Below are positions 56,491-64,000 of a DNA stretch of 64,000 nt, piece after piece. The notes beneath the pieces were generated by a model, which was given only the letters and a program-made list of their open reading frames with translations, ran no database searches and was not told where the DNA came from. The stretch is from Candidatus Woesearchaeota archaeon UBA153 (GTDB lineage: Archaea > Nanobdellota > Nanobdellia > Woesearchaeales > UBA525). The DNA lies in NCBI GenBank assembly GCA_002503705.1, contig DASH01000042.1, positions 25,148-89,147 of the forward strand, in the 5' to 3' direction. A program made the translations under genes and the position numbers. Position 1 is the first letter of the stretch. Every line of letters begins with the position of its first letter.

Positions 56491-57573
56491 TCATACGGTA
56501 ACGGTCGTCTCCGTTCGGGTTTTTCCACCACTTTGCAAATACTGTTGAATGAGTTGTAGGAATTCTTTGGAATCCGCAAAGTAATTCAGGTACGCTTTTC
56601 TCAGTTCTTCCACCGATTTCGCGCCGACGAGCACAACATCCTTGTTCGGATTACGGTTCTGCAATCTTTCAGCTTCTACGTAGTGTTCTGTGGCAATCGG
56701 TTCCTGTTCGAGCGGGTAACCTCGAATGCTGAGTTTTTCATTCCCTTCCGTCACATCGAGCTCGAGGAGGAAGAACTGGAGCTCTTTGATTTTCGGCTCT
56801 ATCGCTTTCAGAGCATCCGACCAGCCCGTCATCTTTGAGATTATCTTCAGATGACTCACTTTCTCCTTGACTCTTTCGTAAAGTTCGACGTCATCGGTCG
56901 GCGTATCGGGAACTGGTGGTTGCCCTTCCATTCTCGCGAATACCGAACTAATTAACTTGAAGAAATCTTTCCATTCTTGCTCTCCTTCGTTGGACTTGAT
57001 GGCCTGGTCAGTGAATAAGTCGACGATTTCGATGGAGGTGGCCCACGCGTGCTGTATCTTCGACCTTATTTGCAACTCGACCTGTAGGCCATCGTAGGTT
57101 GTGATTTTGTCGCTTTTGTATTTGTACACTAAATGTATGCCGCGATACCCGTCATTTTTCGGTTCTTTGATATAGTCTTTTTCTCGTACGCGTTTGTGTT
57201 TGAGACCTCTGCTTTTCTTATAGACGTTGCTCAGAGCATACGCTTTTGCTACGTCCTGCATGACTGCCCTGCATCCCGCGATATCTTGCATCTGCGACAG
57301 GCTCATGGATTTTGTCTGCGTCCTCTGTAGCTTTTTCAGTATGGATGGCACTCTCTTGAGTCGTTGGACGACGAGTGCAGAACTATCGATTTTTTTTGAT
57401 TCTCTTCTGAGTCTGACTTGAAAGGTATTCATGGGATAGCTATGGGACGACCGCCAATTACTGAGAATGTTCAGCGCGTTATCCGTCTGTTCTTCGGTAG
57501 ATTGCGGATCAGTTAAAATGTGCCCCGCTTTATCTACTTGTGATCTCCCGTACTCGGGTTTTGTCCAGGTCAT
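56491..57573 (-). CDS. RelA/SpoT-type alarmone synthetase, synthetase-only
   Basis: 360 residues with a single nucleotidyltransferase domain: D97-IAGCR102 (MQDIAGCRAVMQ), YIKEPKNDGYRGIH (134-147) and E166-LQIRSKIQHAWATS (to about 180), matching the (p)ppGpp-synthetase core. No HD hydrolase domain. Beyond residue 190 the chain is helical and ends Thr-rich. Such proteins are rare in archaea and the AT-rich composition differs from the neighbours, so recent transfer is likely. Related free-standing synthetases in bacteria act in stress or phage-defence toxin systems, but no antitoxin-like neighbour is evident. The promoter (57594-57606) abuts an array of GCATGC sites. Confidence 0.88.
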   Translation of the reverse strand: MTWTKPEYGRSQVDKAGHILTDPQSTEEQTDNALNILSNWRSSHSYPMNTFQVRLRRESKKIDSSALVVQRLKRVPSILKKLQRTQTKSMSLSQMQDIAGCRAVMQDVAKAYALSNVYKKSRGLKHKRVREKDYIKEPKNDGYRGIHLVYKYKSDKITTYDGLQVELQIRSKIQHAWATSIEIVDLFTDQAIKSNEGEQEWKDFFKLISSVFARMEGQPPVPDTPTDDVELYERVKEKVSHLKIISKMTGWSDALKAIEPKIKELQFFLLELDVTEGNEKLSIRGYPLEQEPIATEHYVEAERLQNRNPNKDVVLVGAKSVEELRKAYLNYFADSKEFLQLIQQYLQSGGKTRTETTVTV

Positions 57574-57593
57574 GGATGAACGATGACATCAAG

Positions 57594-57606
57594 GCTTTAT
57601 ATATTT
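57594..57606 (-). promoter_or_regulatory. TATA box of the RelA/SpoT-like gene
   Basis: Minus-strand AAAATATATAAAG, about 26 nt before the ATG at 57573, directly adjacent to the GCATGC array upstream. Confidence 0.6.
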
Positions 57607-57608
57607 TT

Positions 57609-57710
57609 GCATGCGAAAGTGTTTTACGCATGCAAAGATGCACTATTTATGCATGCGTATATGGATTAGCATGCGGACTCAATCCGCATGCGATAATAAT
57701 TTTCGCATGC
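57609..57710. promoter_or_regulatory. Array of six GCATGC palindromes at the RelA/SpoT-like promoter
   Basis: GCATGC occurs at about 57609, 57628, 57651, 57669, 57686 and 57705, spaced 17-23 nt, i.e. roughly two helical turns. Two pairs extend into longer inverted repeats: TTTGCATGCG with CGCATGCAAA (57607-57635) and GCATGCGG with CCGCATGC (57669-57691). Position immediately beyond the TATA box suggests a binding array for a dimeric regulator. Not a CRISPR: the units are 6-10 bp. Confidence 0.6.
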
Positions 57711-57826
57711 AGGCCCTCGAGATTAACTCGTTCAAAGTTTGTTCCGATGGCGGCATTCTCTCAGCAAACCCTTCTGAGGAACGCATATGATTTCGTATGA
57801 GTTTTTATTCCTTTCGGGTGATAAGG

Positions 57827-57840
57827 AATCTTTTTAAGGG
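57827..57840 (+). promoter_or_regulatory. TATA-like box before the gene at 57885
   Basis: AATCTTTTTAAGGG, about 50 nt before the GTG start. Confidence 0.4.
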
Positions 57841-57884
57841 GGACTTACCGGGTTTTCTTTCTTCGCAGTGATGGTCGGTCCATA

Positions 57885-58346
57885 GTGTCACAGTTACCTC
57901 GTCCGGACCCGCAGCCGTATGAAGGCGTTCTGCACATTCACCGACCTTCTCCTCGAGCGCCCACTCGCGACTCCCCGCTCCTCGCCGAGCCGGAACCGCT
58001 CGTCCTCTCATTCCAGGCCTCGTTCGGGTATCGCGGCGTCTCCTACTCAGTCAAGTATGGCGATGACATGGCGCGGCCGTACGTCACGGTGGCCACGCGC
58101 GGCTGCGCGGACATGGTCGATTACTTCTCCGTCGTGAAACAGCTGGAACTGCTCGGCAAAGGTTACGAGGACAACCTGGCGCGCACCGACACGCAAGACG
58201 GCATCCGCGGCGTCATCCGGTTCCACGACGCGCTCTCGCAGAGCGGAATCGAGTCGTTCTTAGGCGAGACTCGGGGCTTGGAGAAACTGAGAAAAGAAGT
58301 GAAGTATTTCGGCAACCTGTACGCGTTCCCGGAAGTGCGCGGTTAA
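57885..58346 (+). CDS. Hypothetical protein
   Basis: 153 residues from GTG 57885. GYRGVSYSVKYGDDMARPYV and RGVIRFHDALSQSGIESFLG give no family match. The Pro-rich first 40 residues may not be translated; an internal start is possible. Stop at 58344-58346 touches a family A repeat. Confidence 0.5.
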   Translation: MSQLPRPDPQPYEGVLHIHRPSPRAPTRDSPLLAEPEPLVLSFQASFGYRGVSYSVKYGDDMARPYVTVATRGCADMVDYFSVVKQLELLGKGYEDNLARTDTQDGIRGVIRFHDALSQSGIESFLGETRGLEKLRKEVKYFGNLYAFPEVRG

Positions 58347-58347
58347 G

Positions 58348-58437
58348 GCTGGCGCGGCCAAAGTTATAGTTTTCGTTCTTCAGTGCACGAACGTACTCGC
58401 ATGCACTTGTACGAGGAGATCCGTGCCGCGTCAGCAC
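58348..58437 (+). repeat. Family A palindromic element, copy 4
   Basis: Ends GCTGGCGCGGCCAAAGTTAT and GTGCCGCGTCAGCAC. It lies between convergent genes, beginning 2 nt after the stop codon at 58346. The inner GTGCAC/GCATGCAC segment differs from the other copies. Confidence 0.75.
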
Positions 58438-58465
58438 GAGACGAGCCATGCTCGGCGAAGAACTC

Positions 58466-59077
58466 TTACGGTCGTTCCCACGAAACTTGGTAGTACGTCA
58501 CGTCGCCTTCCTCGTCGACGATGCCGAGGAGCAGGTGCTTCTTCGTGCTGTGCGCGACCCTGTTCTTTGCGGAGAAGTCGTGCCACGTCAACGATTGGCT
58601 CTCGTGGATCGGGTAGAGAATCCACTTCGCGTGGTCCTCGCCGGGCTTGACGCCGCGCTCGTACACTCGGAAATCCGCGCCGAACTTCAACGCGGTCTTG
58701 ACGATATAGCCGCGGTTGCGCATGTCCCGGAAGACCAAGTATTTCGTCCAGAAGCTCTTCTGCGCCTGCTTGGCTTTTCGGATGAAGGTTTGGATGGGAA
58801 CTTCCTTGTTGCGCGGCGTGACGATCTTGAGCTTCTCCTTCTCTGCGAGGTAGAGCGCTTCGTAGAGGCTCAACTGGATTCGGCCGCTGCCGTCGGGTTC
58901 GCCGAGCCTGCTCTGACTGTAGAAGTCTCTCGCGCCGTCGCTGTTCTCCGTCAAGACCTGATCGTGGCCGAGGACTGCAAGGACGACGTCTTTGCGCTTC
59001 GGCTCGTTCGCCGGAGTCGCCGTCACGCTTCCCGTCGTGGTCGTCACGGTCGCTTTCTTCACGCTCTTCTTCGCCAT
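58466..59077 (-). CDS. endA: tRNA-splicing endonuclease EndA
   Basis: Cuts introns out of precursor tRNAs at bulge-helix-bulge sites. 203 residues. The catalytic triad is seen as Tyr in FRVYERGVKPG, His in GEDHAKWILY and Lys in HSTKKHLL. The length fits the homotetrameric type. A TATA-like box at 59098-59110 lies before the ATG 59077. Confidence 0.93.
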   Translation of the reverse strand: MAKKSVKKATVTTTTGSVTATPANEPKRKDVVLAVLGHDQVLTENSDGARDFYSQSRLGEPDGSGRIQLSLYEALYLAEKEKLKIVTPRNKEVPIQTFIRKAKQAQKSFWTKYLVFRDMRNRGYIVKTALKFGADFRVYERGVKPGEDHAKWILYPIHESQSLTWHDFSAKNRVAHSTKKHLLLGIVDEEGDVTYYQVSWERP

Positions 59078-59097
59078 CCGCTTTCGGGTCGCGGCGA

Positions 59098-59110
59098 GGT
59101 TTTTATAGTT
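59098..59110 (-). promoter_or_regulatory. TATA box of endA
   Basis: Minus-strand AACTATAAAAACC, about 26 nt before the ATG. The divergent RNase Z promoter lies about 45 nt away. Confidence 0.55.
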
Positions 59111-59147
59111 ACGGATGAATATTTATTTTCTATATGGTAATAAGTCG

Positions 59148-59160
59148 GTTTTAAATAACG
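59148..59160 (+). promoter_or_regulatory. TATA box of rnz
   Basis: GGTTTTAAATAAC about 26 nt before the ATG at 59181. Confidence 0.55.
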
Positions 59161-59180
59161 CCGCGCGTTCCTCGGACGTC

Positions 59181-60092
59181 ATGACTCTCGAGATCACCTT
59201 CCTCGGTACCAGTTCGATGGTCCCGACGAAGGAGCGGAACGTGCAGGCCATCCTGCTCGACTACAACGGCGAACTCTTGCTCTTCGACTGCGGCGAAGGA
59301 ACTCAGAGGCAGATGAACATCGCCGGGTTCAGCAGAGCCAGAGTCAAGAAGGTCTTCCTCACACACTGGCATGGCGACCACGTGGGAGGGCTCATCAGCC
59401 TCATCCAGACGATCTTCAACGGCGAGTACCACGACACGCTGCACGTCTACGGTCCGAAAGGGACGAAGCTCCGCCTCGAGCACTTGCGGAAGAGCGTCGA
59501 CTTCGAGAACGAGATACGTCTTGAAGTGCACGAGCTCAACCCGGAACCGCGCGAGATTATCACCGCCTACGAAGGCGAGGAGTACCTAGTCGAGTGCACG
59601 CCGATGCGCCACGGCACGCCGACGATCGCGTACGCGTTCGTCGAGAAAGACAAGCGTCGCGTCGACATGGCCGCGGCGGCGAAGCACGGCTTGAAGACCG
59701 GTCCGCTCGTCGGCAAGCTGCAGCGCGGCGAGACCGTCGAGTTCAAGGGCAAGACGATTACCGCCGAAGAGGTCACGTACGTGCGCACGGGCAAGAAGGT
59801 CGCGCTCATCCCGGACACGACACTGAACGACGCCGCACCGCTCCTCGCGGAGAACGCGGACGTCATGATCTGCGAGTCGACGTACGGCGGCGAGCACGAG
59901 GAGAAGGCCGCCGAGTACAAGCACTTGACGGCAGCGCAAGCCGCGCTCATCGCCCAACAAGCCGGCGTGAAACGCCTCATCCTCACGCATTTCAGCCAGC
60001 GCTACACGAGCGTCAACCACCTCTTAGACGAAGCGAGAACCCACCACCCGAACGTCGAACTCGCGCACGACTTCTACCGGGTTACGGTCTGA
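59181..60092 (+). CDS. rnz: Ribonuclease Z
   Basis: Trims tRNA 3' ends, a zinc-dependent metallo-beta-lactamase fold. 303 residues: GTSSMVPTKERNVQAILLDY, VFLTHWHGDHVGGLISLIQT (zinc motif), ECTPMRHGTPTIAYAFVEKD, LIPDTTLND, ILTHFSQRY. ATG 59181 fits the TATA box; an in-frame upstream codon is not conserved. Divergent from endA, so two tRNA-maturation genes share a promoter region. Confidence 0.94.
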   Translation: MTLEITFLGTSSMVPTKERNVQAILLDYNGELLLFDCGEGTQRQMNIAGFSRARVKKVFLTHWHGDHVGGLISLIQTIFNGEYHDTLHVYGPKGTKLRLEHLRKSVDFENEIRLEVHELNPEPREIITAYEGEEYLVECTPMRHGTPTIAYAFVEKDKRRVDMAAAAKHGLKTGPLVGKLQRGETVEFKGKTITAEEVTYVRTGKKVALIPDTTLNDAAPLLAENADVMICESTYGGEHEEKAAEYKHLTAAQAALIAQQAGVKRLILTHFSQRYTSVNHLLDEARTHHPNVELAHDFYRVTV

Positions 60093-60096
60093 CGAT

Positions 60097-60747
60097 TCAC
60101 TCGAGCGTTATCTTGCCTTCGAGCTCCGCTTGCCGGACGAAGTACGAGAACGCGAGCAGATGCGGGAGCGCTCGCGACGACCGGACGACTTTCGGGTCGT
60201 CGAAGAAGTCCAAGTAGAGACCGACGGCGAGGCACGCATCGTCCGCGAGCATCAGGACTCGCGACGCATCCGCTCCCCGCTGGCGTTCAAGCTCTCGCTC
60301 CGCGATCTCGCCAATCGTGCCGAGCGGGTACTCGGGTTTGAGGTACTTATCGACGACGCGCGCCGTCCGCACGGAGAGCTTCGGCTCCTGCGTGGCGAGC
60401 GCCACGTCCCGCAAGATGGCGACGTCACGACGGCTCGTCGCGACGTCTTCTGTGGAGTTCTCCGTGAGGAACGCGTACACCGCCTTGTTGCGGAACGTCC
60501 GGATGAGGAGACGCGCCCTGCCGGCGAGGTCGCCGTCGCTCGCTTCGAGCGTCGGGTTGAGCTCGTTCGCGAGCGCGAGGAGGACGACGGTGTCGTTGAG
60601 GTACGGTGCATACGCTTTTCCCGCCGCGGCGACCATGGTCGGCGGCACGCTCGCGAGCAGATTCTCGAACACGAGACGGTCCAAGCCGTCACGGTACTGT
60701 TTGTTGTATGCTGCAGCGATCTTCTCGACTGTCGGCGGTTGTCTCAT
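60097..60747 (-). CDS. Unknown helical protein in the purF unit
   Basis: 216 residues, mostly helical (LNDTVVLLALANELNPTLEA, RRDVAILRDVALATQEPKLS). No family recognised. ATG 60747 is chosen; a TTG at 60762 is an alternative. It follows purF by 18 nt on the same strand and is probably co-transcribed. Confidence 0.6.
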   Translation of the reverse strand: MRQPPTVEKIAAAYNKQYRDGLDRLVFENLLASVPPTMVAAAGKAYAPYLNDTVVLLALANELNPTLEASDGDLAGRARLLIRTFRNKAVYAFLTENSTEDVATSRRDVAILRDVALATQEPKLSVRTARVVDKYLKPEYPLGTIGEIAERELERQRGADASRVLMLADDACLAVGLYLDFFDDPKVVRSSRALPHLLAFSYFVRQAELEGKITLE

Positions 60748-60765
60748 GCGATGATTACCCAAGGT

Positions 60766-62355
60766 TCACGCTTGTCGTTCACGTTGTCTCGTCCGCAGCT
60801 CCGTGTACTCTTTCACGCCTTTGCCCGTCGGGTACTGGCCGTTCGTGCACGCCATGCACAACTTCTCCGCTGGTAAGCCGATCGCTTGGTACAGGCCGCG
60901 GTGCGAGATGTAGTTGACCGAGTCGGCGTAGACGTGCTGCGCGATCGCCGGCATGTTCGCGCCCAGCTTGTGCGCGATCAGCTCTTCGTACTGCGGCGTG
61001 TCAATCCCATAGGGGCACGGGAAGAGGATTGGCGGGAAGCCGATGAACGCGTGGATCTCGCGCGCTCCCAACTCGCGGAGCCGAGCGTTCACGTACCGCA
61101 TCGTGTCCGCGCGGACGATGCTGTCGTCCACGACGGCGACGCGCCGACCGTCCACTTGGCTCTTGATGAACTCGTACTTCAACCGGAGCGCGGCCTGTCG
61201 TCTTTCCGGGCTGCGCTCTTGGAAGACCCTTTTGGAAAAATGCGGGTTCTTGATGACTCCCTCGCCGTGCGGGGTGATGAGGCCGTTCCGGGCCATCTCG
61301 ACGATTTCGCGGCCAGCAATGCTCGGACCGATGGCGGCGTACCGCAGGAAGTCGTCGAAGTTGAGTCCGGTCATCGCGTCAGCGAACCCTTTTGCGATGG
61401 GCCGCGGCGAGTCGGGGATGGGCATGACGAGATCAATCTTGCCCTGGAACTCAGGGTGCTCTTTCGCGAGCTGGTGACCAATCGCGATACGCGCGTCGTA
61501 CACGCTCACACCTTCCAGCTTGCTCGCGACGTTGGCGAAGTACGGGTACTCAAACGCGCAGTGCGCCTCGCCCTTCTTGTTGATCATGAGGTGGTGCTTG
61601 TTCAGCTCGAAGTCGATAAAGATCGCCTCTCCAGCGCTCACCGCGTGGCTGGGGCCGAAACCACCGATTGCGTGGAACGCGGTCGGTTCTGACGCGAACG
61701 CGTACGTCGAGCTTCCGTCTTCTTCCTTGCGTTCCGACCAGACGAGCGGCCTGATGCCGTACGGGTCGCGCACCGCCATGAGTCCTTGACCGTCGATGAT
61801 TGTGAGGAACGAGTACGCGCCGTTCACGAAGAGCGGCGAGTCCTTGTCCATGAGCTCGTGGAGTGCCGGTCTGAGGCGGCGGTGGATGTACGCTTTCGTG
61901 TCCGTTGTCGTCGCCTCGTGCTGTCTGAGCCCTTGGCCGAGCGCGCCGAGCAAGAGTTCAACGTCGCACGTCGTGTTCAGGCTCCACTCGTGGCCGCGCA
62001 AGCTTTTCTCGAGCGTGACGAGGTTGGCGACTTGGCCGTTATGGCAGCCGACGATACCCGGTCTGGTGATGCGCAGGGGTTGGATGTCTCGGGTCACGTC
62101 GTCCCCGCTCGTCGCGTACCGGTTGTGGCCGATTGCGAGCGTGACTGGCGAGTCGCCGTACTTCCTGAAGAACTCTTCTGTGTATGTCTCGCTTGCGGGC
62201 TTGGCCTCGTTGATGAGCGGTACGAAGCGACGATGCTCGACACTATACCCCGCGATGCCCGTGGACTCTTTCCCCCGGTTCTCGAGCGCGAGCAAGCCTT
62301 GCACGACCTTGTCTAAGACTGGCCGTCGGCTGATGACTCCGATAACCCCGCACAT
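60766..62355 (-). CDS. purF: Amidophosphoribosyltransferase-like protein (PurF)
   Basis: First step of purine synthesis: glutamine amide is moved onto PRPP. 529 residues. The catalytic Cys follows the start (MCGVIGVI), and HNGQVANLVTLEKSLRGH is the glutaminase domain. The C-terminal phosphoribosyltransferase part has VVDDSIVRADTMRYVN where enzymes have VDDSIVRGTT, and CPYGID and CMACTNGQYP provide the Fe-S cysteines along with HCAFEYPYF. The altered PRPP loop (ADT for GTT) and a changed RTFI segment raise doubt about full activity. Promoter at 62377-62388 on the minus strand. Confidence 0.85.
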   Translation of the reverse strand: MCGVIGVISRRPVLDKVVQGLLALENRGKESTGIAGYSVEHRRFVPLINEAKPASETYTEEFFRKYGDSPVTLAIGHNRYATSGDDVTRDIQPLRITRPGIVGCHNGQVANLVTLEKSLRGHEWSLNTTCDVELLLGALGQGLRQHEATTTDTKAYIHRRLRPALHELMDKDSPLFVNGAYSFLTIIDGQGLMAVRDPYGIRPLVWSERKEEDGSSTYAFASEPTAFHAIGGFGPSHAVSAGEAIFIDFELNKHHLMINKKGEAHCAFEYPYFANVASKLEGVSVYDARIAIGHQLAKEHPEFQGKIDLVMPIPDSPRPIAKGFADAMTGLNFDDFLRYAAIGPSIAGREIVEMARNGLITPHGEGVIKNPHFSKRVFQERSPERRQAALRLKYEFIKSQVDGRRVAVVDDSIVRADTMRYVNARLRELGAREIHAFIGFPPILFPCPYGIDTPQYEELIAHKLGANMPAIAQHVYADSVNYISHRGLYQAIGLPAEKLCMACTNGQYPTGKGVKEYTELRTRQRERQA

Positions 62356-62376
62356 GACGTCTGAGAATAAAGCGCC

Positions 62377-62388
62377 TCTTAAAAGTGT
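62377..62388 (-). promoter_or_regulatory. TATA box of purF
   Basis: Minus-strand ACACTTTTAAGA, about 28 nt before the ATG at 62355. Confidence 0.55.
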
Positions 62389-62449
62389 TTCTCTCCCGGA
62401 GTGCTCACTCTAGTTTGTCGAGCATGGCGCGGTCAGCGTGTCGTGTTCG

Positions 62450-62613
62450 CTGGACGCAGTCCAGTTAGTGTTGGCGCGTCCCGGATTGTCTCGTTCATCA
62501 GGAGTTTCTCGTTCTCGCGCGTTTCGCAGTTCTCGTCCGTCGTGTTTTTCTCGTCGAAAAACAGCGTCGTCCGTACGATTCGTGCCAAGACTATGAATTC
62601 CTGCCGCGCCAGC
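62450..62613 (-). repeat. Family A palindromic element, copy 5 (longest)
   Basis: Satellite hairpin CTGGACGCAGTCCAG at 62450-62464, then the element at 62468-62613 with ends GTGTTGGCGCG and GCCGCGCCAGC. Read on the minus strand it starts GCTGGCGCGGCAGGAATTC and continues CATAGT. It is about 60 nt longer than the others. Most of the 294-bp gap between purF and the histone gene is this element; nothing else is seen there. Confidence 0.7.
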
Positions 62614-62649
62614 CAGTACCCGTCTGACGACGGGCCGAAGTCTGCGGGC

Positions 62650-62859
62650 TTATTTCCCCGCGAGCTTGACGTCGTCCGCTTTGACGGTGCGTCGGCCAGC
62701 GTGCTGCATGAGCGTGACCGCTTTGACGGCGAGCGCGTCAGCGTGCGACTCCAAGATTTCCCGGAAGGCTTCCTGGGCGTCCTTGCCGACTCTCGGCGCG
62801 CCCGCGCGCTTCAACAACTTCTCCATGCCGAGAAGGGACAGGATTGGTTCTTTCGCCAT
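62650..62859 (-). CDS. Archaeal histone
   Basis: 69 residues forming one histone fold: MEKLLKRAGAPRVGKDAQEA, SHADALAVKAVTLMQHAGRR and VKADDVKLAGK. It compacts DNA as a dimer. ATG 62859 is chosen because GAGGTGAC lies 6-12 nt upstream; an in-frame start at 62868 is less likely. Promoter TATA on the minus strand at about 62898-62911. Confidence 0.94.
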   Translation of the reverse strand: MAKEPILSLLGMEKLLKRAGAPRVGKDAQEAFREILESHADALAVKAVTLMQHAGRRTVKADDVKLAGK

Positions 62860-62897
62860 GATGGTCACCTCGAACTACGAAAAAGGAATTATTACGA

Positions 62898-62911
62898 GTT
62901 TATTAATTTTC
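62898..62911 (-). promoter_or_regulatory. TATA-like box of the histone gene
   Basis: Minus-strand AAAATTAATAAACT about 45 nt before the ATG. Confidence 0.4.
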
Positions 62912-62959
62912 ACCCGTATTATAACTCTTTCTTAACCAGCCACTGGTCACGTTCGCCTA

Positions 62960-62972
62960 ACGTTTAAATACC
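62960..62972 (+). promoter_or_regulatory. TATA box of hjc
   Basis: ACGTTTAAATACC about 26 nt before the ATG at 62993. Confidence 0.55.
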
Positions 62973-62992
62973 GCTTCGTCTTCGAGCAAGTC

Positions 62993-63376
62993 ATGAGCGC
63001 GAAATCCCGAGGCATCAGCGGCGAGCGAGACTTGATTCACAAGTTCTGGGCCGAAGGCTGGGCGAGCCTCCGCGTCGCCGGCTCGGGCAGCAGCCAGTAT
63101 CCTTCTCCTGACGTTCTCGCGTCGAATAACGTGCGCAAGCTCGCCATCGAGGCGAAGATCACGACCGCGACGAGCAAGAACTTCCCGAAGGAAGAAATAG
63201 AATCGTTGCGTTTCTTCGCGGAGAAGTTCGGCGCGGAGCCGTGGATCGCCATCCGGTTCTACCGCGAGCCGTGGAAGTTCTACACCCTCGAAGACCTGCA
63301 CGCGACGCCGGGCGGCTTCAGCGTCCGTCAAGAAGACAAGGACAAGGGCTTATCGTTCGAAGAATTGATTGCGTAA
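62993..63376 (+). CDS. hjc: Holliday junction resolvase Hjc
   Basis: Cuts four-way junctions symmetrically. 127 residues: GERDLIHKFWAEGWASLRVA with Glu about 11, PSPDVLA with Asp about 40 and IEAK with Glu53/Lys55, the PD-(D/E)XK core. Length is typical. ATG 62993 matches the TATA spacing. Confidence 0.94.
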   Translation: MSAKSRGISGERDLIHKFWAEGWASLRVAGSGSSQYPSPDVLASNNVRKLAIEAKITTATSKNFPKEEIESLRFFAEKFGAEPWIAIRFYREPWKFYTLEDLHATPGGFSVRQEDKDKGLSFEELIA

Positions 63377-63391
63377 GAGTTTCTGCAATCT

Positions 63392-64000
63392 TTATCGTAC
63401 GAGCCGCGCCGTCTTCGGGTCGAAGAGGAACGCGTCTTTCTCGTCGAACCAGCCGCAGCGGAAGCTGTCGAGCGGCAAGTTCGTCCGTTGGCTGAGCATG
63501 ACGGCGTACGCGTAGACTTGGAGCGCCGCGTGCTTCTCTTTCGCCGCGTTCGGCTTGTAGTCCCACACCCATACCTTGCCGTCGTCGACGCGCAAGACGT
63601 CGATGTGGCCGCTCAACGGCCCCGGCTCGTCGCAGTGCGTCATGAGCTCGTGCTCGTGCATGTCCAGCCACAACGGCACCTCGACGGCCAAGCTCTTCGT
63701 GTCGCGCTCGAGCATGTGCATCTCGACCGTGCTGTGGCGGCTCATCGTGCGCGGCGCGTGTGCGCGCTTCGCGAGCGAGCACACTTCATGGCCGCGCGCG
63801 TCCTTCACGTCCGCGATCAAGGGCACGCGCAGCTTGCTCGACCGCGGCCCGGTCAGGAATTTCTCGTCGGGACAGTTCGTGAAGACGTCGTCCAAGAACA
63901 GTTTCAACGGCGCCAAGCCGTTATCACAGAGTCGTTCACTCTTGTCTTCGTGCAGGCGATAGTGGTACCACCAGCCGTGACTGAACGATTTATGCTTGAT
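63392..64000 (-). CDS. PD-(D/E)XK nuclease-like protein, N-terminus beyond window
   Basis: The frame is open to the window end, so the 5' end is missing; at least 202 residues are visible. GHIDVLRVDDGKVWVWDYKPNA is the RecB-like nuclease core (Asp, then Asp-x-Lys) and ALQVYAYAV with QRTNLPLDSFRCGWFDEKDA follows, as in Cas4/RecB-type exonuclease domains. WWYHYRLHEDKSERLCDNG near the visible start. Convergent with hjc. A TTG at 63914-63916 could be mistaken for a start. Confidence 0.75.
   Translation of the reverse strand: MKHKSFSHGWWYHYRLHEDKSERLCDNGLAPLKLFLDDVFTNCPDEKFLTGPRSSKLRVPLIADVKDARGHEVCSLAKRAHAPRTMSRHSTVEMHMLERDTKSLAVEVPLWLDMHEHELMTHCDEPGPLSGHIDVLRVDDGKVWVWDYKPNAAKEKHAALQVYAYAVMLSQRTNLPLDSFRCGWFDEKDAFLFDPKTARLVR

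Noticed and set aside
57609..57710. Possible CRISPR array
   Set aside because: The repeated unit is only 6-10 bp and palindromic, and the intervals are only 11-17 bp; no cas gene lies in the window apart from a distant RecB-like protein at the end.
1..64000. tRNA, rRNA, SRP RNA or RNase P RNA genes
   Set aside because: I looked for T-loop-like GTTCGAATC strings, conserved rRNA stretches and RNase P core strings and saw none; a proper scan was not possible by eye, so short RNA genes could be missed.

Overview
The window is a single archaeal chromosome segment, GC-rich, densely coded on both strands. It points to a DPANN-type archaeon. The strongest sign is a one-chain primase in which the PriS catalytic part is joined to the PriL iron-sulfur part (8725-10341). 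Other archaeal markers are a Hef helicase/nuclease, Hjc, a histone, FEN-1, an RFC small subunit, EndA, PAN, PelA, archaeal-type PheST and the euryarchaeal-style ribosomal protein order. The surface-protein families also look like those of Woesearchaeota/Pacearchaeota-type lineages, but the exact lineage cannot be fixed from sequence alone. I saw no rRNA, tRNA or CRISPR array.

Layout. 1-6031: an M24 peptidase with a TOPRIM protein, a large cysteine-rich surface protein, a site-2-protease-like membrane protein and two small genes, with several palindromic repeats between them. 6265-10341: replication and repair (Hef, fused primase). 10342-12057: a disturbed patch with a truncated PPDK remnant and an AT-rich secreted HExxH protein. 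12108-28303: one long translation/secretion cluster (uL3, uL4, uL23, uL2, uS19, uL22, uS3, uL29, aIF1, uS17, uL14, uL24, eS4, uL5, uS14, uS8, uL6, eL32, eL19, uL18, uS5, uL30, uL15, SecY, YidC-like DUF106). It starts with a leader of about 210 nt that can fold. The RNase P protein gene usually found between aIF1 and uS17 is absent. Then come a Nudix hydrolase, eL34, eL14, PheST, a TrmB-family regulator, a two-domain methyltransferase whose first half resembles the 16S rRNA Arm/Rmt/FmrO family, and PelA.

37224-44179 holds five consecutive same-strand genes for membrane-anchored, polytopic and lipoprotein-like envelope proteins. The last three are paralogues. This is the best candidate for an undescribed multi-protein system. 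44257-48556 contains a ribbon-helix-helix-like gene pair, a reverse-transcriptase C-terminal relic joined to an HTH domain, a winged-helix/nuclease-like protein and unknowns. 48647-64000 is mostly information processing: FEN-1, a DMT transporter, Trm5, PAN, a PRC-barrel protein, an RFC subunit, a RelA/SpoT synthetase with an array of GCATGC sites at its promoter, EndA, RNase Z, PurF, a histone, Hjc and a PD-(D/E)XK protein cut by the window end.

Three families of intergenic palindromic elements recur: family A (ends GTGCTGGCGCGGC, five copies), family B (ends GGCTCTTAGGCAAAT, one whole and one partial copy plus a decayed one) and family C (long hairpins with a shared GC-rich core, three copies). 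Many first genes have a TATA-like box about 26 nt before the start codon, as expected for leaderless transcripts. Genes inside the ribosomal cluster instead carry GGTG or TGAT motifs just before the start. Coordinates of starts are chosen from these signals where possible.
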